From Oscillospiraceae bacterium (GTDB lineage: Bacteria; Bacillota; Clostridia; Oscillospirales; Ruminococcaceae), in contig SFLS01000002.1 of assembly GCA_004554485.1 (NCBI GenBank), forward strand, positions 1-64,000: a stretch of DNA of 64,000 bases, read 5' to 3'. Made by a program: the position numbers and the translations under genes. The notes beneath the pieces are model-generated. The model saw only the letters and a list, made by a program, of their open reading frames with translations. It was not told where the DNA came from and searched no databases. Shown here one piece after another: positions 39,949-48,071 of this stretch. Each line of letters begins with the position of its first letter. Position 1 is the first letter of the stretch.

Positions 39949-41730
39949 ATGGCATTAACTACCAATCAGCACGTTTTGAAGTGGGTGGACGAGATGGTCG
40001 CCCTCACCAAGCCGGACCGCGTGGTGTGGATCGACGGCAGCGAGGAGCAGTTGGAGGCGCTGCGCGCCGAGGCCTGCGCCACCGGCGAAATGGAAAAGCT
40101 GAACGAGGAAAAGCTGCCCGGCTGCTATCTGCACCGCTCCGCCGTCAATGACGTCGCCCGTGTGGAAGGGCGCACCTTTATCTGCACCCGCAACAAGGAG
40201 GACGCCGGCCCCACCAACAACTGGATGGACCCTCAGGAGACCTACGAAAAGCTGGGCAAGCTGTACGACGGCGCCATGAAAGGCCGTACCATGTATGTCA
40301 TTCCCTACTGCATGGCCCACGTCGGCTCCCCCTTTGCCAAGATCGGCTTTGAACTGACCGATTCCATCTACGTTGTGCTCAGCATGGCCATTATGACCCG
40401 CATCGGGCAGGAAGTACTGGACTTTCTGGGCGACAGCCCCGATTTCGTCAAGGGTCTGCACGCCAAAAAGGACCTCAGCGAGGAGGACCGCTATATTGTC
40501 CATTTCCCGGAGGATAACACCATCTGGAGCATCAACTCCGGCTACGGCGGCAACGTGCTGCTGGGTAAAAAGTGCTTTGCGCTGCGCATCGCTTCCTTCC
40601 AGGCCCGCAAGGAGGGCTGGATGGCCGAGCATATGCTGATCCTCGGCATCGAAAACCCCGAGGGCGAAACCAAGTATGTCTGCGCCGCGTTCCCCTCCGC
40701 CTGCGGTAAAACCAATCTGGCCATGCTTATCCCGCCCAAAAAGTACGCCGAAATGGGCTACAAGGCCTGGTGCGTCGGTGATGATATCGCCTGGCTGCGC
40801 ATCGGCGAGGACGGACGCCTGTGGGCGGTCAACCCCGAATACGGCTTCTTCGGCGTAGCGCCCGGCACCAATGCCAAGAGCAACCCCAACGCGCTGGCGA
40901 CTACCCGCCGGAACACCATCTTTACCAATGTGGTGCATAACCTGGAGGATAACACCATCTGGTGGGAGAAGCTGGATAAGAATCCGCCCAAGCACGCCGT
41001 CAACTGGAAGGGCGAACCCTGGGACGGCAGCGACGGCACCCCCGGCGCGCATCCCAACAGCCGGTTCACCGCCCCCAGCGTCAATTGCCCCTGCCTCTCG
41101 CCGGAATATAATAACCCCAACGGCGTTCCGATCTCCGCCATCATCTTCGGCGGCCGCCGTGCCAAGACCGCTCCGCTGGTCTACCAGTCCCGCGACTGGG
41201 CCCACGGCGTGTTCGTAGGCTCGGTGCTGGCCAGCGAGACCACTGCCGCCGCCGCCGGTGCCGTCGGCGTGGTCCGCCGTGATCCCATGGCCATGCTGCC
41301 CTTCTGCGGCTACCATATGGGCGATTACTTCGGCCACTGGCTGGAGATGGGCGAAAAGTTGGGCGACAAGGCCCCCAAGATCTTCCACGTCAACTGGTTC
41401 CGCACCGATGATGAGGGCAACTTCCTGTGGCCCGGCTTCGGCGATAATATGCGGGTGCTGCTGTGGATCCTGGCCCGCTGCGAGGGCAAGGTCAGCGCTC
41501 GGGAGACCGCCATCGGCTACCTGCCCTATGTCAAGGATATCGACATCGAGGGGCTGGAAAACAACGGCCGGGAGTTTACCCACATGATGCTGGATGAGCT
41601 GCTGACGGTGGATAAGGCGCTGTGGCGTGAGGACGTCGAGGGCATCGAGACCTTCTATGCCAAGCTGGGTGACCGCCTGCCCGCCAAGCTGCGCGAGGAG
41701 CTGGAAACGCTCAAGGAGAATCTGAAGTAA
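39949..41730 (+). CDS. pckG: Phosphoenolpyruvate carboxykinase (GTP)
   Basis: 593 residues, the GTP-type enzyme, which interconverts oxaloacetate and phosphoenolpyruvate. The kinase-1a P-loop CAAFPSACGKTNLAML is at about 243-258, the metal-binding WCVGDDIAWLRIG follows, and the GTP-type MAHVGSPFAKIGFELTDS and FGGRRAKTAPLVYQSRDW are present. In fermenting Clostridia it can also fix CO2 toward succinate or propionate. The start follows AGAAGGGAG. A candidate Rex site upstream would link it to redox state. It has its own terminator. Confidence 0.96.
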   Translation: MALTTNQHVLKWVDEMVALTKPDRVVWIDGSEEQLEALRAEACATGEMEKLNEEKLPGCYLHRSAVNDVARVEGRTFICTRNKEDAGPTNNWMDPQETYEKLGKLYDGAMKGRTMYVIPYCMAHVGSPFAKIGFELTDSIYVVLSMAIMTRIGQEVLDFLGDSPDFVKGLHAKKDLSEEDRYIVHFPEDNTIWSINSGYGGNVLLGKKCFALRIASFQARKEGWMAEHMLILGIENPEGETKYVCAAFPSACGKTNLAMLIPPKKYAEMGYKAWCVGDDIAWLRIGEDGRLWAVNPEYGFFGVAPGTNAKSNPNALATTRRNTIFTNVVHNLEDNTIWWEKLDKNPPKHAVNWKGEPWDGSDGTPGAHPNSRFTAPSVNCPCLSPEYNNPNGVPISAIIFGGRRAKTAPLVYQSRDWAHGVFVGSVLASETTAAAAGAVGVVRRDPMAMLPFCGYHMGDYFGHWLEMGEKLGDKAPKIFHVNWFRTDDEGNFLWPGFGDNMRVLLWILARCEGKVSARETAIGYLPYVKDIDIEGLENNGREFTHMMLDELLTVDKALWREDVEGIETFYAKLGDRLPAKLREELETLKENLK

Positions 41731-41743
41731 AACGGGATAACGC

Positions 41744-41776
41744 AGGCTCTCCCATCTACACGGTGGGGGAGCCTTT
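41744..41776 (+). terminator. Terminator of pckG
   Basis: AGGCTCTCCCA (41744-41754) pairs with TGGGGGAGCCT (41764-41774) with one T-G pair, then TT. Confidence 0.8.
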
Positions 41777-41805
41777 CCCTTGACAATACAGGACGGAGAA
41801 CCGAT

Positions 41806-42321
41806 ATGGAAAGCATCTTTGAAAATACCACCACCCTTACCCGGCAGAACCTGACCGAGCTGGCCCGTACCACCGCCCCCAAATGGAGCTGGCTGACCGG
41901 CCTGATCCCGGCCCTGCTGGCTGTTCTGGCGGCTGTCTGGGGCCTGGTCAAAAACGGGATCGGCCTGGGGCCGGGGCTGCTGCTGTTGGCTGCGGCGGCG
42001 CTGCTCATCACCACCTTCGGCGCGCCGGGGCGGGTGGCCCTGCGGGTTGCCCGCAAGAACCACGAGCGCTACGGCTGCGAGGTGACCGTTACCCTGCGGT
42101 TTTACGCGGACCGGATCGTCGTCTGCAACCACCAGGAGCAGACCGAGGCGGACCTGCCGTACAGTCAGATCGCAGCGGTTCGCCAAAGCCGCCGCCTGTA
42201 CCTGCTGGTGCTGCCGGGGCGCATGGCGCTGCTGCTGGAAAAGACCGCCTTTACCAAGGGCGATCCCGCCGCGTTTGCCGCCTTCCTCCGCCGGCAGTGC
42301 CCGGGCCGGGTCGCTTTCTAA
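41806..42321 (+). CDS. YcxB-like membrane protein
   Basis: 171 residues. Two hydrophobic helices (about 28-46 and 52-70) are followed by a cytoplasmic beta-rich domain with VTLRFYADRIVVCNHQEQTEADLPYSQIAAVRQSRRLYLLVLPGR, which matches the YcxB-like C-terminal family. The function is unknown. The start follows GACGGAGAACC. It is a single gene between the pckG terminator and a GC-rich element. Confidence 0.8.
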   Translation: MESIFENTTTLTRQNLTELARTTAPKWSWLTGLIPALLAVLAAVWGLVKNGIGLGPGLLLLAAAALLITTFGAPGRVALRVARKNHERYGCEVTVTLRFYADRIVVCNHQEQTEADLPYSQIAAVRQSRRLYLLVLPGRMALLLEKTAFTKGDPAAFAAFLRRQCPGRVAF

Positions 42322-42356
42322 GGTTTTTTTGGACTTTCTGCAAGCCGCCCGTCGCA

Positions 42357-42438
42357 GCCGCAGGCCCGGCGGCGCCTTGGCGCCGCCGCGGCAGGCCTTC
42401 GGCCTGCCGGCCCGCCCTTCGGGCGGGCGGCCTGCGGC
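42357..42438. repeat. Three-armed GC-rich intergenic element, copy 8 (perfect junction)
   Basis: Outer stem GCCGCAGGCC (42357-42366) with GGCCTGCGGC (42429-42438). Arms abut without spare bases: CGGCGGCGC-CTTG (42367-42388), CGGCAGGCC-TTC (42389-42409) and GCCCGCCC-TTC (42410-42428). Confidence 0.92.
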
Positions 42439-42467
42439 CTGCTGCCCCGCGGCTTCGCACCCACCAG

Positions 42468-42505
42468 GGCGCCCGCCGCCCCGAAAGGGGCGGCGGGCGC
42501 CTTTT
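42468..42505 (+). terminator. Strong GNRA-loop terminator
   Basis: A perfect 15-bp stem (42468-42482 with 42487-42501) capped by GAAA and followed by TTTT. It is oriented to end plus-strand transcripts of the YcxB-like gene. Confidence 0.9.
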
Positions 42506-42520
42506 ACGCTCTCTCAGACC

Positions 42521-43138
42521 TTATTCTTCCGCGACCAGGTGCCGCAGGCTGTCCGTTTCGGTGATCTTGCGGATGACGCGGCAGGGGTTGCCGGCCGCCA
42601 GCACCCCGTCCGGGATATCGTGCAGGACCACGCTGCCCGCGCCGATCACCACATCGTTGCCGATGGTCACGCCGCCGATAACCGTCACGCCGCAGCCGAT
42701 CCAGACATTGTTGCCGATCCGGATCGGCTCGGCGTTTTCGGCGATGGTGGGCAGACCGTCATCCCCGCGCAGCAGCCCCAGCCGTTCGTAGGCCAGCAGG
42801 GGATGGGAAGCCGCCATCAGCGAAACGTTGGGGGCGATCATCACGTTATCTCCGATATAAACGTCGGCGTCATCCAGTACACAAAAGTTGTAGTTGGCAA
42901 AAAAGTCCTCCCCGATGTAGGTGTGCAGGCCGTAGTTGAACTGCACCGGACTCTGGAAGTAGAACCGTTCCCCGATCTTGCCCAGAATGGAGCGCATCAG
43001 TGCGGGTCCCCGCTCGTCGTATTCGTCCAGCGTGTTGTACAGGCGGCAGGTCTCGTGCGCTTTGTGCTTGGTGTCCCGCAGCTCCATCGAATTGGGCCGG
43101 AACAGCAGCCCCGCCCGGATTTTCTCGGTCTCCTTCAT
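42521..43138 (-). CDS. Sugar O-acetyltransferase (maltose/galactoside type)
   Basis: 205 residues of the hexapeptide-repeat (left-handed beta-helix) family. An N-terminal helical maltose-acetyltransferase-type segment (KAHETCRLYNTLDEYDERGPALMRSILGKIG) precedes the helix repeats. The active-site region is APNVSLMAASHPLLAYER with the catalytic His, followed by IRIGNNVWIGCGVTVIGGVTIGNDVVIGAGSVVLHDIPDGVLAAGNPCRVIRKI. It transfers acetyl from acetyl-CoA to a sugar. The start follows GAGGAAACGAC. Confidence 0.93.
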   Translation of the reverse strand: MKETEKIRAGLLFRPNSMELRDTKHKAHETCRLYNTLDEYDERGPALMRSILGKIGERFYFQSPVQFNYGLHTYIGEDFFANYNFCVLDDADVYIGDNVMIAPNVSLMAASHPLLAYERLGLLRGDDGLPTIAENAEPIRIGNNVWIGCGVTVIGGVTIGNDVVIGAGSVVLHDIPDGVLAAGNPCRVIRKITETDSLRHLVAEE

Positions 43139-43696
43139 GTCGTTTCCTCCTCTGTCTTTTGAATGTAACCGGTTACATATCCAAAAATACTATACCACGT
43201 CCACGCTTGCCTGTCCATCCCTCCCACGCCCCCGGCCGTATTTTTATCGATTGTGCCGAGAGAGGGCCGGGTCCTCTTGTGCACAATAGCTCAAGCAGGG
43301 CGACAATGGCCGCCCTCCTGCGGAGGAATAGGGCAGATCTGCCCCTTGCCCGCTTCACAGCCCGGCTTGTCCCCGGGTTACCAAAGCGGCGTTGGGCGGT
43401 AAGCCGGGTTTGTCGGCCCGCCTGCCGTACGGATCCGTTTTGGAAAGTTTCTCAAAAAAATCCGGCGCAGCCTACTGGCCACGCCGGGATCGTACCGGCC
43501 GAAGATCTCAAGCACGGCTCGAGGTCTGTGCGGTTGCGGGACAGCCTCAGGCCGGTGATCATGATCAGCTCCTGCCCGGCGGCCATTTTGCCGGCGGCGT
43601 CCCTGAACAGGAATCCAAGTCCCACGGGCGATTCCTGTTTTACCCGGGAAAACCCCGCCGCACGGCAGCACAAAGGTTTCGTTCTGCCCGCGGGGG
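43139..43696. other. 558-bp region without a convincing gene, possible relic
   Basis: TGTAACCGGTTACA near 43164-43177 is a perfect 14-bp palindrome just upstream of the acetyltransferase start (43138), suggesting an operator such as a LacI-type site. The rest has only short minus-strand open frames. Two overlapping frames at 43378-43673 carry protein-like pieces (GKMAAGQELIMITGLRLSRNR) that could be remains of a frameshifted gene, but no family is recognised. Confidence 0.45.
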
Positions 43697-44194
43697 TCAG
43701 GGTTCCTCCCCGTTGCTATCTTTTAACCTGCTTACCAAAAGCCGTAGCAGGTACCCCAGCTCGATGAGCGCCATGCAGCCCAAAGTAAGTATATATAGCC
43801 AATCACTCGCAAGAATCCCGTTTTCCACCGGGGCGATTCCCCAGCGCACCTCGTTTCGGAAAATATCAGCCACTTTCGCAGCCAGACCAATGATTAGCAA
43901 AACGGCCGAAGCGACGCTCCACCACGCCGAATAGCTGCCCCCCGGAGGAATCCAGGCCTCCCGCCAAATCATCTCCATCGCAGCCAGGGTAACCGCTAGA
44001 ATCACACTGGCCAACCAGCTAAAAGTGGGATCAAACCAAGGCACCCCGCCGTCCAATAGTGCTATATTGCAGAACAGCAGCACCGGCATCACAAAGAACG
44101 CGTGGGCAAAGCACTTTGTGCGAATCTGCTTCTGCCGCTCGTCATACGGCTCCGCAGCGCGGCGCCGGTCGTTGTTATTTCGCTCGTCAGTCAT
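43697..44194 (-). CDS. Membrane protein with N-terminal DERQ motif
   Basis: 165 residues beginning MTDERNNNDRRR. A short cytoplasmic DERQKQIRTKCFAHAFF segment leads to four hydrophobic helices (about 30-48, 54-72, 83-103 and 125-148). The 5' end overlaps the XRE gene by 8 bp, and it is the last gene of a five-gene operon. A DERQ segment also occurs in the 170-residue membrane protein of the same operon, so the two may be distant paralogues. Function unknown. Confidence 0.72.
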   Translation of the reverse strand: MTDERNNNDRRRAAEPYDERQKQIRTKCFAHAFFVMPVLLFCNIALLDGGVPWFDPTFSWLASVILAVTLAAMEMIWREAWIPPGGSYSAWWSVASAVLLIIGLAAKVADIFRNEVRWGIAPVENGILASDWLYILTLGCMALIELGYLLRLLVSRLKDSNGEEP

Positions 44195-44393
44195 CGTATT
44201 CCTCCTCCCAGAACAGCTCATCCAACGTTTTACCCAGCGCCCGGCAGATCTGCCGGCACAGGTTGATGGTGGGGTTATAGTCTCCTTTTTCAATCGCCAC
44301 GATGGTTTGGCGGGAAACGCCCACCCGGTCGGCCAGCGCCTGCTGGGAAAGATCCATCGCCGCCCGGGCGGCCTTCAGCTTCAGGTTTTTCAT
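44187..44393 (-). CDS. Small XRE-family regulator
   Basis: 68 residues, nearly all helix-turn-helix: LKAARAAMDLSQQALADRVGVSRQTIVAIEKGDYNPTINLCRQICRALGKTLDELFWEEE. This type is usually paired with multi-pass membrane proteins of unknown role. It lies 4 bp after the 170-residue membrane protein gene and overlaps the next. It likely controls the operon promoter at 45164-45224. Confidence 0.92.
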   Translation of the reverse strand: MKNLKLKAARAAMDLSQQALADRVGVSRQTIVAIEKGDYNPTINLCRQICRALGKTLDELFWEEEYDD

Positions 44394-44397
44394 ACCG

Positions 44398-44910
44398 TTA
44401 CTCCCCGCACCGGCGGTCGGCCGCCAGCCTGGCTGCCAGTGTCAGCAGGATCACCAGGCCCATTGTCCCGATCACCAGATTCATGCTGTTGGCTACCGTC
44501 ATCCCGCCAGAAAATCCCCTGCTGTGGGTCAGTTCGGCGGCGCCCAGCGCCAGATTTACCACCGTCACCAGCCCGATCATCAGCAGGGCCTGTTTCGGCT
44601 TCTGCCGGATCCCCAGGTAGGCGTCCTTCACAACGGCCACACAGGCAAAGACCGTAACCCCCAGGCACATCCCGCCAAAGGCCGGCAGTGCCGCGTCATG
44701 CGGCTGCCAGTCCAGCAGGTTCATCGCAAGATACACCCCGGCCAAAAAGATCAGCATGGTGTAAAACCCGGCCCGGTAGGCCGCGCCGCGTGCGAGCAGC
44801 TGCCGCTCGTCAAACTGCGCCTGCCCCTTCGCGGTCAATACCCGCCAGATCAGCAGGAGGAGAACTACCGCCAACACGGCCGTTCCCATAACACTCATCG
44901 ATCCGTCCAT
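44398..44910 (-). CDS. Five-helix membrane protein with DERQ motif
   Basis: 170 residues. An N-terminal helix (about 7-24) is followed by QAQFDERQLLARGAAYRAGFY, then four more helices to about residue 160. The DERQ-type juxtamembrane motif is shared with the 165-residue protein encoded downstream. It follows two roughly 30-residue membrane peptide genes and precedes the XRE regulator. No enzymatic motif is visible. Confidence 0.75.
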   Translation of the reverse strand: MDGSMSVMGTAVLAVVLLLLIWRVLTAKGQAQFDERQLLARGAAYRAGFYTMLIFLAGVYLAMNLLDWQPHDAALPAFGGMCLGVTVFACVAVVKDAYLGIRQKPKQALLMIGLVTVVNLALGAAELTHSRGFSGGMTVANSMNLVIGTMGLVILLTLAARLAADRRCGE

Positions 44911-44931
44911 CTTGCTCTCCCTCCGTTCTGC

Positions 44932-45024
44932 TCAGTGCCGCAGCAGCCAAAGCGCCAGGTACAACGCTATGTTTACGGCAATGGTGATTCCCAGCCCCAG
45001 CCAGAAGAACTGCTGCTCTGTCAT
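44932..45024 (-). CDS. 30-residue single-helix membrane peptide
   Basis: MTEQQFFWLGLGITIAVNIA then LYLALWLLRH: one hydrophobic helix with polar ends. A strong AGGAGGG lies 8 bp before the ATG. It starts 16 bp after the previous small gene and ends 21 bp before the 170-residue membrane protein gene. Ribosome-binding site and spacing make it a likely real gene below the size annotators usually keep. Confidence 0.65.
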   Translation of the reverse strand: MTEQQFFWLGLGITIAVNIALYLALWLLRH

Positions 45025-45040
45025 CGTAAGATCCCTCCTG

Positions 45041-45136
45041 TCATTTGCGGCCCAGGATTGCCCGCACGACCATAATAATCCCCCAGATCACAAACATCAG
45101 GAGGAACGGCGTGACGGGATTCTGCAAAATTGCCAT
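45041..45136 (-). CDS. 31-residue single-helix membrane peptide
   Basis: MAILQNPVTPFLLMFVIWGI then IMVVRAILGRK: one hydrophobic helix with a basic tail. GGGAGGTG lies upstream of the ATG. It is the first gene of the XRE/membrane operon, about 28 bp after the -10 box. Its C-terminal charge pattern differs from the 30-residue peptide, so they are not simple duplicates. Confidence 0.65.
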   Translation of the reverse strand: MAILQNPVTPFLLMFVIWGIIMVVRAILGRK

Positions 45137-45163
45137 GTTACCGGCACCTCCCTTGCTGCTGCC

Positions 45164-45224
45164 AGTGTAGCACAGCAACTGCATCATGTCAAGTATATTT
45201 TACAAAACTTAAAGTTTTCTTGAC
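45164..45224 (-). promoter_or_regulatory. Promoter and nested palindromes of the XRE/membrane operon
   Basis: On the minus strand TTGACA (45187-45192), a 17-bp spacer and TACACT (45164-45169). Just upstream AAAACTT-A-AAGTTTT (45204-45218) is a perfect palindrome, framed by GTCAAG (45188-45193) and CTTGAC (45219-45224). The nested repeats overlap the -35 box and suit XRE-type control. Confidence 0.72.
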
Positions 45225-45256
45225 TTTTCCAGCCGCCTCTGCCCGCCGCAAACCGC

Positions 45257-45333
45257 CCCGCAGGGCGTTTCGGCTCCGCCGAAACCCGCGCTCGGGGAGC
45301 GCGGCGCCCGCCTGCGGCGGGCGGCCCTGCGGG
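45257..45333. repeat. Three-armed GC-rich intergenic element, copy 9 (perfect; part of a 100-bp duplicate)
   Basis: Outer stem CCCGCAGGGC (45257-45266) with GCCCTGCGGG (45324-45333). Three 19-nt arms with no linkers: GTTTCGGC-TCC (45267-45285), CCGCGCTC-GGG (45286-45304) and CGCCCGCC-TGC (45305-45323). The block 45241-45339 differs by one base from 56091-56189. The remaining 45225-45566 gap has a terminator and no gene. Confidence 0.95.
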
Positions 45334-45374
45334 CCCGGCACATGTCCGTGTCTTTTCCCCCTGCCGGCCGCAGC

Positions 45375-45408
45375 AAAAAAAAGCGCAGCCGGGGCCGCCG
45401 GCTGCGCT
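45375..45408 (-). terminator. Terminator for the Opp operon side
   Basis: On the minus strand AGCGCAGCCGG and CCGGCTGCGCT form an 11-bp stem with a 5-nt loop, followed by eight T. It can end transcription of the gene at 45567. Confidence 0.88.
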
Positions 45409-45566
45409 CAGGGAACTTATAAAAGAGTAAAACGGCTCAATCAGCACACCAAAGCACAGAGGTGGACAGATTCCGCCTCTGCGGTTGATCGGGAGCCGGT
45501 CGCGACCGGCGCAATGCGCAGGATCAGGGTATGATAAAAACGGTCCGGCCGCCGCAGAGCTTCTCC

Positions 45567-45866
45567 TCAGCCCCAAAAAACCTGCATGGCAAGGATCAGC
45601 AGCGCGCCGCCTGCAAGGAACGCAAGGGCGATCAGGATCCCCGCCTTGAGCGCGCCGCGGATGGCAGCGTTGCGCTCCTCACGGCTCAGCTCGGCGCCGG
45701 TGTCCCAGGGGCGGTCATTCGCCTTGGCAGCGTCCGGCTCTGCAAAGTCGGCGCGGTCCGCGCGCTTGGGGATGCGCGGGATGAGCAACGGCTGCGGTTC
45801 AATCCCGCTCATGTCGGCAATGGTGCGGCCGTCGTCATCTTCATAAAAACGTTTCTTTTTACTCAT
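45567..45866 (-). CDS. Small membrane protein at the end of the Opp operon
   Basis: 99 residues. A charged N-terminal region (KKKRFYEDDDGRTIADMSG, then RIPKRADRADFAEPDAAKA) of about 70 residues is followed by one membrane helix near the C-terminus (AGILIALAFLAGGALLILAMQVFWG). Its start overlaps the last base of oppF, so it is translated with the importer. No family is recognised. Confidence 0.7.
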   Translation of the reverse strand: MSKKKRFYEDDDGRTIADMSGIEPQPLLIPRIPKRADRADFAEPDAAKANDRPWDTGAELSREERNAAIRGALKAGILIALAFLAGGALLILAMQVFWG

Positions 45867-46894
45867 TACTTATCATAAAGGTGGCAGCAAACAAAGTGGC
45901 CCGCCTCGATCTCCCGCTGGATGGGGGCTTCTTCCTCACAGCGTTTCATGCAGTTCGCACAGCGGGTGTGGAACTTGCAGCCCTTGGGCGGATTAGCCGG
46001 AGAGGGGATGGAGCCTTCCAGCACGATGCGGTTCATCTTCACCGTCGGGTCGGGCACCGGGATGGCGGAAAACAGCGCCTTGGTGTAGGGATGCAGCGGA
46101 TTACGGAAGATATCCGACTTGGCGCCGTATTCCACCAGATTGCCGAGGTACATAACGCCGACGGTATCGGAGATGTGCTCCACAACGGAAAGATCGTGGC
46201 TGATGAACAGATAGGTCAGCTTGTACTTCTCCTGCAGCTCGTTCAGCAGGTTGATGATCTGCGCCTGGATGGAAACATCCAGCGCGGAAACCGGCTCGTC
46301 GCAGACGATGAATTCGGGGTTAAGCGCAAGCGCGCGTGCAATGCAGATACGCTGGCGCTGGCCGCCGGAAAACTCATGCGGATAGCGATCCTTGTGGAAG
46401 GGCTGCAGGCCGCAGTTGTCCATCACCTGGTCGATGTAGTCGTTGAATTCCTCCTTGGGCACAAGGTTGTGCTCACGCACGGCCTCGCCGATGATTTCCC
46501 CGACGGGCATACGCGGGGAAAGGGAGGAAAACGGATCCTGGAAGATGATCTGCATCTTTGTGCGCAGGGCGCGCAGCTCCTTGTGGGAAAGGTCGTAGAT
46601 TTCCTGCCCGTTAAAGAGTACCTGGCCGGCCGTCTTGGAGTCGTACAGGCGCAGGACGGTACGGCCGGTGGTGGTTTTCCCACAGCCGGATTCCCCCACG
46701 AGCCCCATGGTGGTGCCGCGCTTCAGGTTGAATGTGACCCCATCCACCGCCTTGACATAGCCGACGGTGTGGGCGATCATCCCGCTTTTGATGGGAAAGT
46801 ATTTTTTTAGGTGGTTGACCTGCAGAATGTACTGCGGGTCATATTCCACGGGGGTGAAATGGGGATCCTCAAACGGATTGACCTTGTTTGCCAT
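45866..46894 (-). CDS. oppF: Oligopeptide ABC transporter ATPase OppF
   Basis: 342 residues. Walker A is GESGCGKTT, the signature LSGGQRQR appears as FSGGQRQRICIARALAL, and Walker B is FIVCDEPVSALDVS. The C-terminal oligopeptide-transporter extension has HPYTKALFSAIPVPDP and the cluster CKFHTRCANCMKRCEEE, the Cys-rich tail of OppD/F proteins that can bind an Fe-S cluster. It forms a heterodimer with OppD. The gap to oppD is 2 bp. Confidence 0.93.
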   Translation of the reverse strand: MANKVNPFEDPHFTPVEYDPQYILQVNHLKKYFPIKSGMIAHTVGYVKAVDGVTFNLKRGTTMGLVGESGCGKTTTGRTVLRLYDSKTAGQVLFNGQEIYDLSHKELRALRTKMQIIFQDPFSSLSPRMPVGEIIGEAVREHNLVPKEEFNDYIDQVMDNCGLQPFHKDRYPHEFSGGQRQRICIARALALNPEFIVCDEPVSALDVSIQAQIINLLNELQEKYKLTYLFISHDLSVVEHISDTVGVMYLGNLVEYGAKSDIFRNPLHPYTKALFSAIPVPDPTVKMNRIVLEGSIPSPANPPKGCKFHTRCANCMKRCEEEAPIQREIEAGHFVCCHLYDK

Positions 46895-46896
46895 GG

Positions 46897-48054
46897 TTAT
46901 TCACCCTCCTTGTTCAGATTTTCCGGATAGAAACGGTAGCAGCAGACCTTATGCGTCGGGGAAAGAGAGATCTCGTGCGGATACTCGCCCTCACAGCCGC
47001 TCACGCACATTTCGCAGCGGTCCTTAAAATAGCAGTAGTTCGGCATGTCGATGGGGTTGGGAACCTTGCCGGGGATGGAATAGAGTTTATCCACCTGCTT
47101 GCCCACGACGGGCTTGGAGGCCATCAGACCGATGGTGTAGGGATGCGCGGGGTGGGCAAAGATCTCCTCTGCGGTGCCCTGCTCCACAATACGGCCCGCA
47201 TACATGACGATGACATAGTCCGCCATCTCGGCAATGACGCCCAGGTCGTGCGTGATGAACATGATGGAGGAATTGATTTTATCCTTCAGGTTGCGCAGCA
47301 GGTCAAGGATCTGCGCCTGAATGGTCACATCCAGGGCGGTGGTGGGCTCATCGGCGATGATCAGCCGCGGGCTGCACGCAAGCGCCATGGCAATCATGAC
47401 GCGCTGGCGCATACCGCCGGAAAGCTCGTGCGGGTACATCTTGTAGACGCCATCGCTGTTGGCGATACCGACCAATTCCAGCAGCTTAATGGTACGCTCC
47501 CGGATCTGTTCTTCGTTGTGCCCTTCCTTGTCATGCAGGGCGATGACCTCATCAACCTGGTCGCCGATGCGAAAAACCGGATTCAGTGCGGTCATCGGCT
47601 CCTGAAAGATCATGGAGATAAAGTTGCCGCGCAGATGCTGCATAACAACATCCGGCGCTTTGGTAACGTCGTAGGCCTTATCGCCGAGATTCAGGCGGAT
47701 CTCGCCTTTGACAACCTGCCCCTGCGGGCGCTGGAGAAGCTGCATGATCGAAAGGCTCGTCACCGATTTCCCGCAGCCGGATTCCCCCACCACGCCGACC
47801 GTCTTGCCGACAGGGACGTTGAAAGAAATGCCGTCTACGGAATGTACCGTACCGACGTCGGTAAAAAAGTAGGTATGCAGATTCTCAACCTCCAGCACGT
47901 TGCCGGGGTCCTGCATTGTGGTCAGGTACTCGCTTTCGGGAACATTCTTGCGTTTATGCTGTTTTTCCAAAGCGTTGGTGATCCTGCGGTTTTCTTTCGT
48001 AATGCGGCGGGATTCCTTCGCGGACAGATAGCCGTCGTTTTGCTTCTTAGCCAT
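46897..48054 (-). CDS. oppD: Oligopeptide ABC transporter ATPase OppD
   Basis: 385 residues. Walker A is [13 protein letters not shown], the signature [17 protein letters not shown], and Walker [17 protein letters not shown]. The C-terminal [19 protein letters not shown] carries the OppD Cys cluster. An N-terminal charged extension of about 50 residues ([20 protein letters not shown]) precedes the ATPase domain. It lies 17 bp after oppC. Confidence 0.93.
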   Translation of the reverse strand: MAKKQNDGYLSAKESRRITKENRRITNALEKQHKRKNVPESEYLTTMQDPGNVLEVENLHTYFFTDVGTVHSVDGISFNVPVGKTVGVVGESGCGKSVTSLSIMQLLQRPQGQVVKGEIRLNLGDKAYDVTKAPDVVMQHLRGNFISMIFQEPMTALNPVFRIGDQVDEVIALHDKEGHNEEQIRERTIKLLELVGIANSDGVYKMYPHELSGGMRQRVMIAMALACSPRLIIADEPTTALDVTIQAQILDLLRNLKDKINSSIMFITHDLGVIAEMADYVIVMYAGRIVEQGTAEEIFAHPAHPYTIGLMASKPVVGKQVDKLYSIPGKVPNPIDMPNYCYFKDRCEMCVSGCEGEYPHEISLSPTHKVCCYRFYPENLNKEGE

Positions 48055-48071
48055 TCAAAGCCCCTCCTTTC

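Noticed and set aside
39955..42186. 743-codon open frame antisense to pckG
   Set aside because: Same reason: it mirrors a conserved gene, has no credible start or family, and covers the pckG terminator.
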